Source of the DNA: Podospora pseudocomata
Taxonomy: Eukaryota > Ascomycota > Sordariomycetes > Sordariales > Podosporaceae
DNA length: 64,000 bases
NCBI RefSeq assembly: GCF_035222375.1
Contig: NW_026946366.1
Span: 2,170,001 to 2,234,000 of the forward strand
Direction: 5' to 3'
Shown here in pieces: positions 30,700 to 42,749 of this stretch; position 1 is the first letter of the stretch; the number at the start of each line of letters is the position of its first letter. The notes under the pieces are model-generated. The model saw nothing but the letters and a program-made list of their open reading frames with translations. It was not told the DNA's origin and did no database searches. The translations under genes and the position numbers were made by a program.

Positions 30700-32562
30700 G
30701 GTGACAAGTAGTAGTAGTAGTAGCAAGGTGATTGATAGACCAGGACAGACAGAAGCCTCGAGCAGGAGAAAAAGTAGGCAGATAGTAAGCAAGTAGCAAT
30801 GTTATTGGCTTCCTAATAATTCTTTTCGAGGTACTATACCCTGAACGCAGACGGCCGGACAAAAAGCCATTGGTGGTCCGAGCGGCCATGCTCCAAAACT
30901 GCTTATTTCACATCACCCCTTTGTTCAACAATCAAAGCTCCAGCTCACAAGTGCGCTGATCTTAAAGTGCCCAAAGCTTAACGCCGGAATGGGCAATGAC
31001 AACAAGAGCACCATGTTGACCTTGTGCTCTCCCAATCCAATCCTCAAAACGAAAAAAGAAAAAAAGAAAAAAAGACAAAGAAGAAGAGAATAAACAAACG
31101 TATGTGGACCTTGGGTTTGCGTCCACTGTTGACTTTTGAAGCTGAGAGAAAAATGCAAAATGCCCCTACCAGTAAACCACTTGGTTGTTGTTGACCCCCA
31201 TCCCATCCCCGCCGAAAACAGACAGCCTTCCCTCTTCAATGTCCGGAACCAAAGGTAAGGGCATGGAGGATTAACCAGCCAACTTCAGCCACAGTCCCCT
31301 CCACTCGTCCATAGTGTAGTCGTGCCCTTCCATTGTCTTTTCTCCCATGCTACCATGTCTCAGACACAGAAACAATGCATGCATGTCTCGCCAACTACCG
31401 CCATCAACCCTCGTCGGCCTCACCGCTGACCAGTTGGTCGAATGCTTCCTCCATGCTCGCCAAAGTGTACCGGATACTGGAATGCAGATAGCGAGGACAT
31501 CGTGACAGGCAACCGCCGGCGGGCCGCAGAGCGTGGCGTTTGCCTGTGTAACAAACCAAACAGACATGTCTCGGGCCCATGCATAAACTCCGCCCACACG
31601 GGCTTCGTACCTGGAAAGAAATAAACTAGTTAGCTCCGTCAGCTTGAGACACGATAGGTTGCCTGCTCTGCCCTTTTGGCGACGGAATCAAGTCAGCAGT
31701 ATGGAGGTATTGCCAAAAACGAGGGATCCACGGGGACGAACAAAGACGCTTTGGGTTGCCACTTGACTTGGAAAGTTTTTTTTCTGGTTTTTTTTTATAA
31801 AAATAAAAAAAATATAAAAAAAAAAAAACCAGAAAAAAAAACCAACACGTTTGCACCACTGGGGCCATGGCGATACTTAATGCACGTGTGTCAAGGGCGT
31901 ATTATGCTGTGTGGGTGTGTAGGTGTCAGGAACAGGAAGATGGTGATGGTAATCGCAAGGACGCATTTACATGTCGAAAAAAAAGGCTGTTAGTTTGTGG
32001 TGTGTCACGGATCAAGGCTGGCTGGCTGGCTGAAGTTGATGTGTTTCGTATCATGTCGACTACGTAATGAAATCCCCCGGTCTGAAAACTGCCGCCGTGC
32101 TTTTATGCCGCTGCTGCAAAAGTCGTCACGAAATTGAGATGCCGATGAGCCGTAGCAAAGAGGCGGAAAAAAAGTGATAGTACAAGCGAGGCTGTCATCC
32201 AAGCGGAAACTCGATAGGATGACGGCGAATGGGTAGGCCCACCCCAAAACAAGTGTCGACCAGTGCTGCCGCAAACCGGAGAGTGCCAGTCCCAACCCCT
32301 CAACCCTCGGAACTGTCGAAAGTCGCAACCCAGAGAAAGGCTAAGAAGTAAAAAGATCTAGAACCCCAGAGGCTGCCAAGACGATGTGCCGAATAAACAG
32401 AGGCCGTTTAACCCTCCAAGATTGCCGAAACTCCTGCTGTCCGAATCGCGTTTTAGGATATCCGATTTTTCCCCAGTGCCAGACGCGAAAAAACAAGAAA
32501 AAGGAAAGAAATCCCGTGCTGCGAAGACGTCAAATGCCAGAGAGAAAAGGGATGCCCGATAC
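30700..32562. other. Intergenic region with hairpin-forming repeat
   Basis: 1.86 kb. A GTA trinucleotide repeat (30709-30723) lies in the leader of the preceding gene. An AT-rich inverted repeat is listed separately. Short frames near 31.3-31.6 kb and 32.0-32.3 kb lack recognisable motifs or good starts. Confidence 0.45.
31775..31842. repeat. AT-rich inverted repeat, possible hairpin
   Basis: Left arm G-T8-CTGG-T9-ATA and right arm TAT-A13-CCAG-A9-C are near-perfect reverse complements of about 24 nt around a loop of about 14 nt. The CCAG/CTGG blocks inside both arms show that this is more than two unrelated poly-A/T runs. Confidence 0.75.
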
Positions 32563-33930
32563 TTAGCGAGCGCCTAGAGAGGACGAGTCAGTAACTGATT
32601 GTCGAGGGGAGGGCGATCAAGGTCCATTACCGTAGGGGTCACGGCTGTCGCCGCGGGGAGCAGCGTCGCCATAGCCGGCAGCGGCAGGAGGAGCGGCGTC
32701 ACGAGGACGGGAGTCGCGCTCACTCGGACGATCGTAGCCACGGTCAGCGCGGTCACCACGGTCGTAGCTGGGACCACCCCGACGGTCATCACCGCCACCA
32801 CGTCCGCCGCCATAGCCACGATCATCACGGCCGGCGTAGCGGTCAATGCCACCACGGCCACCATAGTTGTCGTCACGCTCGCGGCGGTCATACCCGCGGT
32901 CATCACGGTAATCACGGCCGTAGCCACGGTCATCGCGATAGTCACGGCCACCGCCGCCGCCGCCACCATAGCCGCGGTCGTATCCACGATCAGGGGCCCC
33001 ACGGTCGTAAGCGCGGTCATCCCCACGATAACCACGGTGAGAGCCGCCACGGTATGAGTCGTCTCCACCACGGTAACCACCGCCGCCATAACCGCCGCCA
33101 TAGCCACCACCACGACGACGGTCATCAAAACGACCACGGCCATCTTCTGGTCTAGTTAGCCTTGACCGTTACACAGATGATGGAAGGAACTAGATACTCA
33201 CCGCGCTTGGGAGGACCGAAGTACTTGCCCGGGGTGGGAGTGCGAGGACGGGCGCGACGAGCCTTCTCAATAGAAAGAGTGCGACCCTCAATCACCTCAC
33301 CACGAAGGCCATCAATCGCAGCCTCAGCCATTTCGGAAGTAACCATCTTGACGAAGCCAAAGCCACGGGACTCGCCAGTGTGGGGATCCTTCATGATCTG
33401 GCACTTCTCAACCTCGCCATACTTCTCGAACAGACGGGTAACCTCGGCCTCCTCGAGACGAGGATGGATGCCGGTGACGAAGAGGTTGGAGCCAGGATTG
33501 ACGGCACCATCTTCACCCTTCTGGGAGTTGTTATCACTCTTAACCGGGGCACTGTTGGACGACGAAATCAATTAGCGGGTTGGCTCCAGACGATGATGAG
33601 AAGCTCATGTTTTGTCTAAATAAATCGAGACAAACATACCGGTCGTTACCGTTGGGTGACATGGAGCGGCGACGCGACTCGTGGCCATCATCGCGGCGAG
33701 GAGAAGCACTGCGGTCTCGTTCGTAGCGAGGAGCCTCGTCTGTGTTAAGAGAGGGAAAAACGTCAGCGATGATGCTCCTCTCGATCCGAGTCGGAGATGA
33801 TGGAGTGGAAAAGAAGCCAGGGTCGACGCGCGCCACACGAGACGCGATCGACATCGATTGATATCAGCAGCGACTTACCATCGAAACGGTCGCCATTGGC
33901 GTTCTCGTAGTCCATCGACGTGGTCGCCAT
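32563..33930 (-). CDS. Tra2-like SR RNA-binding protein
   Basis: Five exons (33930-33879, 33739-33640, 33551-33202, 33146-32631, 32573-32563) give 342 aa. An Arg/Ser-rich N-terminus (RYERDRSASPRRDD, RRRSMSPNGND) leads one RRM at about residues 73-150 with RNP2 LFVTGI and RNP1 RGFGFVKM. Directly after it is ARPRTPTPGKYFGPP, matching the Tra2-type linker. The second half is a long RGG/RDDRGY-rich tail. Transformer-2 proteins bind purine-rich exonic enhancers and steer splicing in the nucleus; that role is inferred. The last intron (32574-32630; GTAATG, TTACTGAC, CTCTAG) leaves an 11-nt final exon. If unspliced, the frame ends at a TGA at 32617, changing only the last residues. Intron lengths are 55-139 nt. 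Confidence 0.85.
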
Positions 33931-35087
33931 CTTGGTGCTTGTTTGTGTAGTGGATGTGAATATGGTTGTGTTCTTGCGAAGGGAAAATAAGAGAAGGCCG
34001 CTGCAAGATTTTTGGTGGAGTTTGGGTGCACTCTCGGCGACAGAGAGATTTTGGCTTTTGGGGGGGGGTGGGAAGAGAAAAGAGAGCGAGGGAAGGTTTG
34101 GTTCGGCCCAGAGCGCGCAGAAGGGAAGGATGACGGGACAGGAAGAGCTCTGAAAAAAATGGAAATTATCAATGCGCAGCCTGGCTGCCTGGGGTGCAAT
34201 ACTGCCAAGACCTAGAGTCGCCGCAAAGGGGGATTTCGTATTCTCTACGCCTTGTTAGGCCTTGTGAAAGTGAATTGCTCTTCGTTATCGATAGCAGAGT
34301 TTTTCCGCGAACAAAAGAGGGGAAGGATTTTTAGGACAGATAAAAGGTCCAGAGCGAATCAGCAAGAACGAAGGAGGTCATGCGTGCCAATTAAGACATC
34401 CTGAGTGAATAGAAGAGGCGACAATGGCCGGTTGCAACAAACGAAAGGTTCAATGTTTGCCTCTCACCCTCTTCTAGTTGTTACGGTCTAATTGCATATC
34501 TAGCCTAGGCAAGTGAACATGAACTAAGCCAAGAATGGCCTAATCAGGGCGAGCTTGTCTTGAATTAACTTCTCCACTCGACCCCAGATCTCGGATCTTA
34601 TCAATCTCAAAGCAAAGGGCCACAGTCACCTCACCCGACAAGAACAACACCGTGAATAGCAAGTGTCATGACTCGTGATTTCTTGAGACTTGCATAAGGA
34701 TGCTGAGGCCTCCTCGTGATGGATGGTGGTCATGGAGGAGGGATGTCAAAGTAACAACAGCAGCCAACAGAGTGAGTGGCAAATTAAAGAGTTGTCCTCT
34801 CCATGATTGGACAACCCAAAGCAAACTCAAGCGCCTCTCTCCCACTCTTCTCTCCAACATGTTATCACCACTCACGGAGCTCCATGCATCACGAGGCTGT
34901 GTGTTATCATGCAAGCTCGAACAGCTGCAGCTTAAAACAACGGCGGCACGTGCGTGGATGCCGCAACACGCACCTTGATCGCAAATTTTGTACCCGAAAT
35001 GAATGTTGCATACAGCTGCTTGAAGCTATACTATCATGGCCCTTTTCAGTCTTCGTATGCCCTCACATAGACACCAAACCCAGGTCC
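33931..35087. other. Promoter of the RNA-binding gene and glutaminase 3' flank
   Basis: 1.16 kb with no protein-like frame. Purine-rich sequence at 34060-34150 precedes the RNA-binding gene. No RNA gene seen. Confidence 0.45.
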
Positions 35088-37741
35088 TCAAAGGTCCTCC
35101 CACCCCTCATCATCATACTGCTCACCAGTAGAAAGATCCCTCATCAGCACCAACTCAACATCAACCTCCCCAGGCTCCCTCTTATCCAAAAACTTCAATG
35201 CCTCCACAGCCTTGCCTCCGCATGCCCTCTCCAGTGCCAAGAAGGCAAAGTGCCCCCCAACCACCGGTCTCGCCATGAACCAAATCCCCGGGAACCCTCC
35301 ATTGCCCTCTGTATCATACAAGTCCGTAAAAGGACGATCTAACACCACGTTAGCAAATACACCATCACATGCAGTGGAAAGAGGAGAAGAACCTACCAGT
35401 CTCAGTCTCATTCACCCACCTGGCCACACTCGTCAGAATCTCCGTCCTCGTCTTCCGTCCCGTCACCGCCGCCGCAAAAAACTCCCAGTCACTCTTCGTA
35501 TACAAGTGCCTCGAATCCAACGGCAGCCCATACTTTTGCAGAACCGCATGATACCAATCGCTCTGCATCTGGTAGACCTTGTCAGGGATAAAGACGTTCC
35601 CATCTTTTTTAGGCCCGTAAGCCTGTTGTCCAAGTGGTAGCTGACTTTCCATCCTCGGCTGCTTCCCACTCTTTCTCCCTCCTGTCACCGAAGATTTGTT
35701 CTTGTCCGAAACATGGAAACACAACAGCGAGTCCGCATACAGGTTGTAGATAGTCGTCCACGATCCATACCAAGTGTACGCCAGCTTGGCATGGGTCCCA
35801 TCCCTCGAGATGCCATACTCCTGCCACTTCTCAATATACTCCCCCGCCGTCTCCCGATAAAACTTTGCATCCTCCTTTTCGCCCACAATATCCGCAATCT
35901 CGCTCATGGCTTTAATCCCAATAATCCCTTTCAGCGCCAAGTTCGTCTGGTTCGCCAACCACCCCGCAAAGTCATCCGTGCAGAGCTGATTATGCGGAAT
36001 AAGCGACTCCCTGACCAAGTAACCCGTCCACTGCTTCCAAAGCTTGTAAGACCGCGACAACCACTTCTCCGCCGCCTTGGGCGTAGAGCCAAGCTTAGCC
36101 TCCCCTCTGGGTAAATCAATCCCATACTCATCCACACTCTCCCACCACCTCTTCGCCCCCGGAGCCGTCCTCATCCCCTCCGCCCCCTTTGGCCTCACAA
36201 ACGCAGGATCAGTATCATACCTCAGCGCATTCGCCAACGCCAACCCCATAATCAACATATTCCCACACTCCTCCACAGGCATATACTCATCCCTCCCATC
36301 CGGATGCCCCGTCGCGTTCGGAAAATGCGCCCCCAGATCATGCATCGAATAGTCGTTCGGATACTGCCCGCTCAGCTGGTGCTCCAGCAGCGGCTCCAGC
36401 AGATACGCCAACCACCTCGGGTTGGTATACAGGAAGAAGGGAAAGGCCGGGAAGATCACATCCACCGTCTGGAAATTCCCATTGCTCGAAATCTCCTTCA
36501 AAAACAAAATCGGGTCCTCGGGCGTCCCCGAAAACTGCGTCGCCCCCAGCACCTGCCTCGCGCTCAGCGCAGCAATATCCTGATACTCCCTCGACCCAGA
36601 CTCATACGCATCCCGTGCCAACGCATCCGAATACTCCCCCGCCAGATTTGCTGCAGTCTCAAAGTCATCAAAATGCCAACCCACTAATTCATCCGCATCG
36701 GTAAAAAAACTCTGCCAAAGCGGCCTCATCATCGTCAACCCCCTAGCACTGGCAAACTGCACAACCGGATCCTGCACCAGCGCCCACGTAAACCTCACGC
36801 TCTCCTCCCTTTTCTCACACTTTTCCTTCCCCTTCCCCCCATCAGCCAATTTGAACCCCTTTGAAAAAGCAAAAACCGGCTCATCCTCCATCACCCTCCT
36901 GAACTCCCCATCCACCTCATCCCTCAGCTCCCCCCTCTCCGCAAACAACCCCCTCAGCAAAGCACTAGTCCCACTCTGATACCTCACCCCGTTCTCCCCT
37001 CCCGGGGCAGAAAAGTGCAAAGTCCCCCACTCGGCCCGATCCCCAAACTCGGTCAGCAGCTCCTCCCTCTCCCTCCTCACCTTCCAAGTTTTTATTCCTG
37101 TCTTTGTCCCATTTTTTGTCGCCTTTTCTTCCCCCGGAGGAGATTCAAACATCTCCCACCGCAAAGTATTATCCCTGTTCCCCGTCACCCACTCCCCATT
37201 CACATCCGTGTACAAATCCAAGTCGTCGCACCCCGCAACAAAAACAGTCATGTACCCCGCCGGAATGGCCTGTCTCATCGTCGAGGAGGGTGTGATAGGT
37301 GACAGGAACGAGAGCGTAACTAGTACCGAGGATTCTCCACCCGCCGCGGGGATGGAATAGCTCAGGTTGGTGGTGGAAGCATCAAACGTTACGCCGAGAT
37401 ACTCTGGATACGCAATCTTGTGACGTTTTGTCGACAAAGAGTCTTGCGGCCGGCCGAGGAGGGGGTAGACCTTCCCCGAGGCAGAGGCCATGACCGAGAA
37501 GCCGACCTACACACCCGTTGGTTTAGTAGCTGGTGAGGGGGTTGGGAAAAAGGGGGGGGGAAGGACGTACGTGAGCACCAGTCCAAAACATTGGCCAGTT
37601 CTCCCATGGTGCATCACGGGCGTGGTATAACCATGTACTCAGGTACGGGTTCCGGACGATAAGCGGGACGGTGTTGGGCGTGAGTGTTGACGCGCTTGCC
37701 AGACCACCGGCGGCCAGCAGGAAGAGGTTGAACAACCGCAT
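35088..37741 (-). CDS. gtaA: Secreted glutaminase A
   Basis: Three exons (37741-37571, 37506-35397, 35338-35088) give 843 aa. Introns are 64 and 58 nt (GTACGT...TAG; GTAGGT, GCTAACG, TAG). A signal peptide (MRLFNLFLLAAGGLASAS) starts the protein. Family motifs include PLIVRNPYLSTWL, WENWPMFWTGAHVGFSVMA, PDGRDEYMPVEECGNMLIM, TDDFAGWLANQTNLALKGI and TEGNGGFPGIWFMARPVVGG. These match Aspergillus GtaA (the DUF4965/DUF5127/DUF1793 architecture), which hydrolyses L-glutamine to glutamate and ammonia outside the cell or at the wall. Several NxS/T sites suggest N-glycosylation. It lies about 24 kb from nmr, so no direct linkage of the two nitrogen genes is claimed. Possible GATA sites lie upstream at 38402-38407 and near 38480. 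Confidence 0.92.
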
Positions 37742-38758
37742 TTTGTCTGCCCCTGCTGATGGTGGAAATGTTTGTCGGGTACGGCTACCGAAGGGGGGAA
37801 AGGTGGGAGGGGGGTTTAAAAATGACAAAAAAAGAATGTTGATACAAAATCACGGAGGAGGAGGATAGGGGTAGTCTTCAATGGCGGAAACCAGACGGGT
37901 GCCGCCAATATGATACCACCGGGCGGCGGCCCAAACCAACTGAAAGAAAGCGCTGCCTTTGCCCAAGCCCTCGGGGGAAACAGAGCAGCTGTAACGACTC
38001 GAGTTACCACCAGGAATCAAAATAGAAAACCGCAAGGTCACACAGCAAAATAATAGCAGCCATACACATACAGAGTAGAACGCATTGCAAGAATAAAACC
38101 AAACCCCAAAAGCAAAACAGGGCAGCGAATCCTTAAATCCAAGCTCCCAACGCCTGTAGGATGACGCCTGTTTCGAGATGCCCCTCTTCAGATGAACAGG
38201 GAGGGGGGAGCCGGTCGTCCAATTAAGCAACCGGTCATGGGGCTTCCACAGGGATGTTGCCCCTTTACCCCGCAAACTCCGGGACCCATGACGGGGCAAG
38301 CTCCCGCTGTTGCATGAAGCTGTTGTGTGTCATTTGTGGGGTCCGTTGCAACTCTCGGGTCCACGATGAGCTCAGACAATGATTGTGCTATTGACAGTGG
38401 GCTATCTGTATCTGATTTCAGCAGAAGCAACTCTTCCCAGCAATGTATAAGGTAAGTCTCAGCTGGCGTATTCTCCCAAGTATGATGATAAAAACACACA
38501 CAACGCATGCCTCCCAATATTTCCCAATAACATGAGCTAAATGCGCTCTGTTTTCCTCCGCTCGCTAACCCATATGACTCCTTTCCCAAACCAACGCTGG
38601 TTTGGTTACATTATATATAGTGGCATGTGACACTACTGCAAAGCCAATGGCAGAACGACAGGAATTGTAAAAAAATAAAAAATAAAATAAAAAAAAAACC
38701 GACAAAAGTAGCCTATGTGATCATGGTTGATGGTTCCTGATACTCGCACAAAATCCAA
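37742..38758. other. Glutaminase promoter and RAD16 3' flank
   Basis: 1 kb. Carries ctatct (38402) and a TGATAA (near 38480), both possible GATA-factor sites, and A-rich runs near 38670-38698. No gene seen. Confidence 0.45.
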
Positions 38759-41700
38759 TCAGCTGCCACGGAACAAGAACTGCAGGTCCTCCGGACTCAG
38801 CGAGTCCATGGCGGCATCGTCCGAGTTGATAGTCGAGTTGATCATGTTGGTCTTCTTCTCTTGCAGGAGCACCATGCGGCTCTCTACCGAATCTTCGATG
38901 CACAGTCTCGTGATCGTGCAGGGTCGCGTCTGCCCGATGCGGTGGCATCTATCGGCGCTCTGCCACTCACTGTGATACAACAGATTAGCGGGTGCCATGT
39001 GACAAGCTCAATGGTAACGAAACAGAATACTTACGCTGCGGGATTCCACCAGGGATCGACGATAAAGACGCGAGACGCCTCTGTCAAGTTGAGCGCTACA
39101 CCACCAGCCTTGAGCGAGACGAGGAAGCATTCCACATCCGGATTGGTCATGAAATGATGAATCGAAGCCTGTCTCTGAGCAGGTGTCATGCTACCATCAA
39201 GCATCACAGTGGTGATACCCGCACGGCGGAGACGCCACTCGATGAGCTGAAGCATGGTTGTGAACTGTGAAAATATGATCGACTTGTGAGAGGCATTGTC
39301 CGAGCGCAGCTTGTGGAGCTCGTGGACCAAAAGCTCAATCTTGGACGAGGACGTCCAATTCTCCATCTTGATCCGGTTGATGATCGAGGACTTCTTGACC
39401 ATGGTCTCGTCCTGCTCAATCTCGGGCTGCTCAAGATCAATCGAGAGGGGAATGTGGCATTGTGGGCAGTTGGGCTCCTCTGCCGAATTCAGGTAACTCT
39501 TGACACATGTGCGGCAGAAGTCATGCTTGCACCTAGATCGGATGGCATCCTCCGCAGTCTCGTCGCATATGGCGCACACGATGACGTTTTGGCCGCCCTC
39601 GCTGTGCTTCTTCAGGAGCAAATCCGGGTGATCAGCGACCTGGCGCATCTGCATGATCAAACCGAAGATATTGGCGTAGTTGTTGAGGAGAACACCGGTG
39701 GCCACATAGGTATCGAATTTGCGTTGACCGTTGGTCATGATCGAGTTTGCGAAATCGTTCTCAGCTTCGCCGAAAAACTGACGTTCAACATTGATCTCCT
39801 TCACAGGCAGCTCCATCGAGTCGGTGTGGTCCTTTTTGAGCCGACGGAGCATGATTCGATCCGTCAGGACGCGCAACTTCTTGAAGGCCTCGGCGCCCTC
39901 TCCACTATTCCCGTACTTTTGGATCGGGTTGAGCAGCTCCTGGTTGAAGACCGAAACATGCTGCATGCCTCCATGCTTGCACTCGGTGCAGCGACTGTCC
40001 TCGTCCATAGACCATTCCATTGTCTTACAGGGACAGTGCTTGCATAAATAGCATGCGAATGGACGGACATTGAGGAAACGAATCAAGGAGAAAAACTCGC
40101 CAATGCGATTTTGCAGAGGAGTCCCGGACAAGCACCATCGGTATGTGACCTTGAGGGCGAAGCACGCCTTGGCTGTCATCGTGGTTCTCGTCTTGATGGA
40201 GTGAGCCTCGTCAAGAATGATGCGGTGAAACTCGGTCTGGTGGATGACAGACTTCTCCTTGACAAGACCTCCTTGGCGCTTAAATCCCTTTTCTTGCTTG
40301 CGGAAGACCGACTCCAAGCTGTTGTAGGACATGATGATGACATGATACTTCTTAATATCTTTCATCTTGATATTCTTGGACTTGGCGTTTGTGCCGTGAT
40401 AGACAAGCGTCTTCAGTGTACCGTCGGTATAGGATTCAATCTCAGTCATCCATTGCATCAGAGCAACCGGAGGGACGAGCACCAGTGTCGGCTTTGGCTG
40501 CGGGAAGTCGGACATGATGAGGGAAACGGCCTGGATTGTTTTGCCAAGGCCCATCTCGTCACCCAGAAGGCCCCCCTTCCACTCGGTCTTTTCCATCGCC
40601 TGCATCCAAGCCAATCCCTCAAGCTGGAAAGGCTTCAGCTGGCGAGAAATGGACGTTGGCTGCACCGCCTTTCCAGCCTTTAAAATGGGCATATTCTTCA
40701 GATCCTCCCACATTGTCGTGAGCTCGGGGTGATTTTTCTCAAGACGACGACGATCATTCCTAACACGTCGAGAATTCGCATAAGATCTGTAAGCGCGTCG
40801 ATTGGCCATGGCTGTGCGAATAGCCGAATTGCTCCTATTAGTTGGGGCTCCAGCGGTGCTGCCAACTTCAGACGCGATGTTGCTGCCATCGTCGTCGCTA
40901 ACATCGTCGGCGGTGCCATCAAAGTCGTCTTCAGAGATCTCGCTCTCACCTTCAGCCACGTTGAGATCGTGGTTCCTGATTGGACCGGTTGGTGGTCTTG
41001 CTGCTCGCGTCTTGATCAACGGAAGAGAGTCATCGCTGTCGACCTCTTCAAAGTCGTCATCATTCTCGTCGTCGTCGTCATCCTCTGAATCTGAAACGAT
41101 GGCGGGTCTCTTAACACCCACTCGCGTCTTTGATGTTTGTGGAAGAGACACTTCCTCGTTCTTCTTACCATAACGGCGAACGGGTGCACGTGCACGTGGA
41201 GAAGTGAACATGGCCTCGGTCTTGCCCTTAGTTAGACCGGCTCGCCGAGATCGGGTTTTAGCCTTTGTTTGGAGAGAGGGGATCGCGAAATTGGCAGCAG
41301 CAGCGTCTTCCTCCTTCTGCAACCTCCGCGCAAGCTCAGCATCTGGGGAATAGTCCGAGAGCTCTTCCTCACTGTCCTCGATGACATTTCTCTTGCGCTT
41401 GGGTGCGACAGAGTATGGGTCGTCTTCGGGGACCTTTGAAGGTCTAGCACGGGCTCTCCGAGTGGTAAGTACCACCTCGATCCTCTTCCCTGGAACAGTC
41501 AAGGGGGCCTCGGTAGGTACTGGCGTCGCAACATTGCTAGTAAGCGGCGTCGAATATTCACTTGCCGAGGAGTAGGCTTGGGGGGTCGGCGAAGCAGATG
41601 ATTCTGTGCTCAGAGCCAGCTTTTTGGCTGGGGGTTTGCCTCTTTGCTTGACCGAGGGGACTGAGTCGGGCTGAGGGGACGCCACTGAAAATGACTGTTA

Positions 41701-41843
41701 GTAGAGGATTCCGGGGTCGCTTAGGGGTCTTCAAGATTGGAGCCATCTCTGCCATTACGGCATAGAATTGTCACTTGGATGTTAATTATTGTTTACTTAC
41801 CAACAATCTCGCCGGCTGCGAGCGACCTCCTCGTCTGTACCAT
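38759..41843 (-). CDS. rad16: DNA repair helicase Rad16
   Basis: Three exons (41843-41801, 41684-39035, 38969-38759) give 967 aa. The first exon codes [14 protein letters not shown]; introns are 116 nt (GTAAGT, CTACTAACA, CAG) and 65 nt. A basic/acidic disordered N-terminus of about 350 residues precedes the SNF2 ATPase: Walker [11 protein letters not shown] (about residue 390), ILDEAHSIK, and [15 protein letters not shown]3HC4 RING finger ([20 protein letters not shown] ... CPQC, about 717-760) is inserted before the helicase C lobe ([26 protein letters not shown]), as in Rad16. Rad16 and Rad7 form NEF4, which binds damaged DNA in silent chromatin for global-genome nucleotide excision repair, and act in an E3 ligase. 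Its divergent neighbour is rad7. Confidence 0.95.
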
Positions 41844-42749
41844 CTTGAAGTACCAATGTTGATCCGAAGGTGGAGGTGTATTTCTGACGAAAGAGGGTAC
41901 GGTTTTGTGGGTTGTAGAATTTTTGATGTCCGCAAGAGAGAGATTTCACAAGAAAACAATAGCGGCTTGATACTCAAAATTTGTTAGAAGAAATCGGTTG
42001 AGTTGTGCAGATGAATAGGTAGGGAGCGGGTTGTCAATCAATCAAGCCCCTGATCAGCGAGCTTGGAAAGTGCTCCCACCACGGTGATCTGGGGATCAGA
42101 GTAAAATGGTGTGCACGCAGTCTGCGCCGAGGAAAGGGAGGAAAAGGCCACCAAGCAACAAAAAGTCCACGGGCGATAATTGGTCAATGAAAACCTCGTG
42201 GGACAATGGAGGCAGTGAGAAAGAAATTTATTGTCGTCGCCACCTTCAGGAGGTGAAAGGGCTGCGCTGTGCAAGCTAGAGGCGGGAAAAGCTGAGAGCA
42301 GTGCCAGGTGCCCAGGTAGGGGTTCAGGTTCGCGTTTCCATCTGACACGAAAGCACATGACCTGGGCCTTGATTGATTTGCTGGAGCTTTGCTTTTTCTC
42401 CACGTAGTCCAGGCAGCAAGAGGCAAACCAGGCAAGGAACGGCAGGAACGGGAGGAGCAAGTTGCCCTTCTTGGGTTGACTTTTTGTCTCGCACGGTCCA
42501 CTCGCCCCTTGCTGCTCTCTCCTTTTGGAGTTCAGCTCCAGCCTTGGAATCAAAGTCAGGTGCTTTGGCGTCAACAATGGGGGCGAGTTTAAATTGATTT
42601 TGCCCCTCTTCGCGTTTGTCGCTGCATGTCGCTTTATTCCCAATTTTTACCCTGGGGCGATCTAAACTCAGGCTGTCAGGTCGACATTCATCCATCTTGT
42701 TATAGCTTCCCTCCCAAACTGTCACAGGCAAAGCTTCGAGATAGCCAAT
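41844..42749. promoter_or_regulatory. Shared intergenic region, rad16 / rad7
   Basis: About 0.9 kb lies between the head-to-head start codons of the two NEF4 subunits. No specific motif assigned; open frames inside are not protein-like. Confidence 0.5.

Noticed and set aside
32574-33143. Long Val/Ala/Thr-rich frames on both strands near 33 kb
   Set aside because: Frame-shifted readings of the repetitive RGG/RDDRGY-coding tail of the Tra2-like gene.
10065-37741. Possible nitrogen-metabolism cluster (nmr, glutaminase)
   Set aside because: The genes are about 24 kb apart with unrelated housekeeping genes between; no evidence of clustering.
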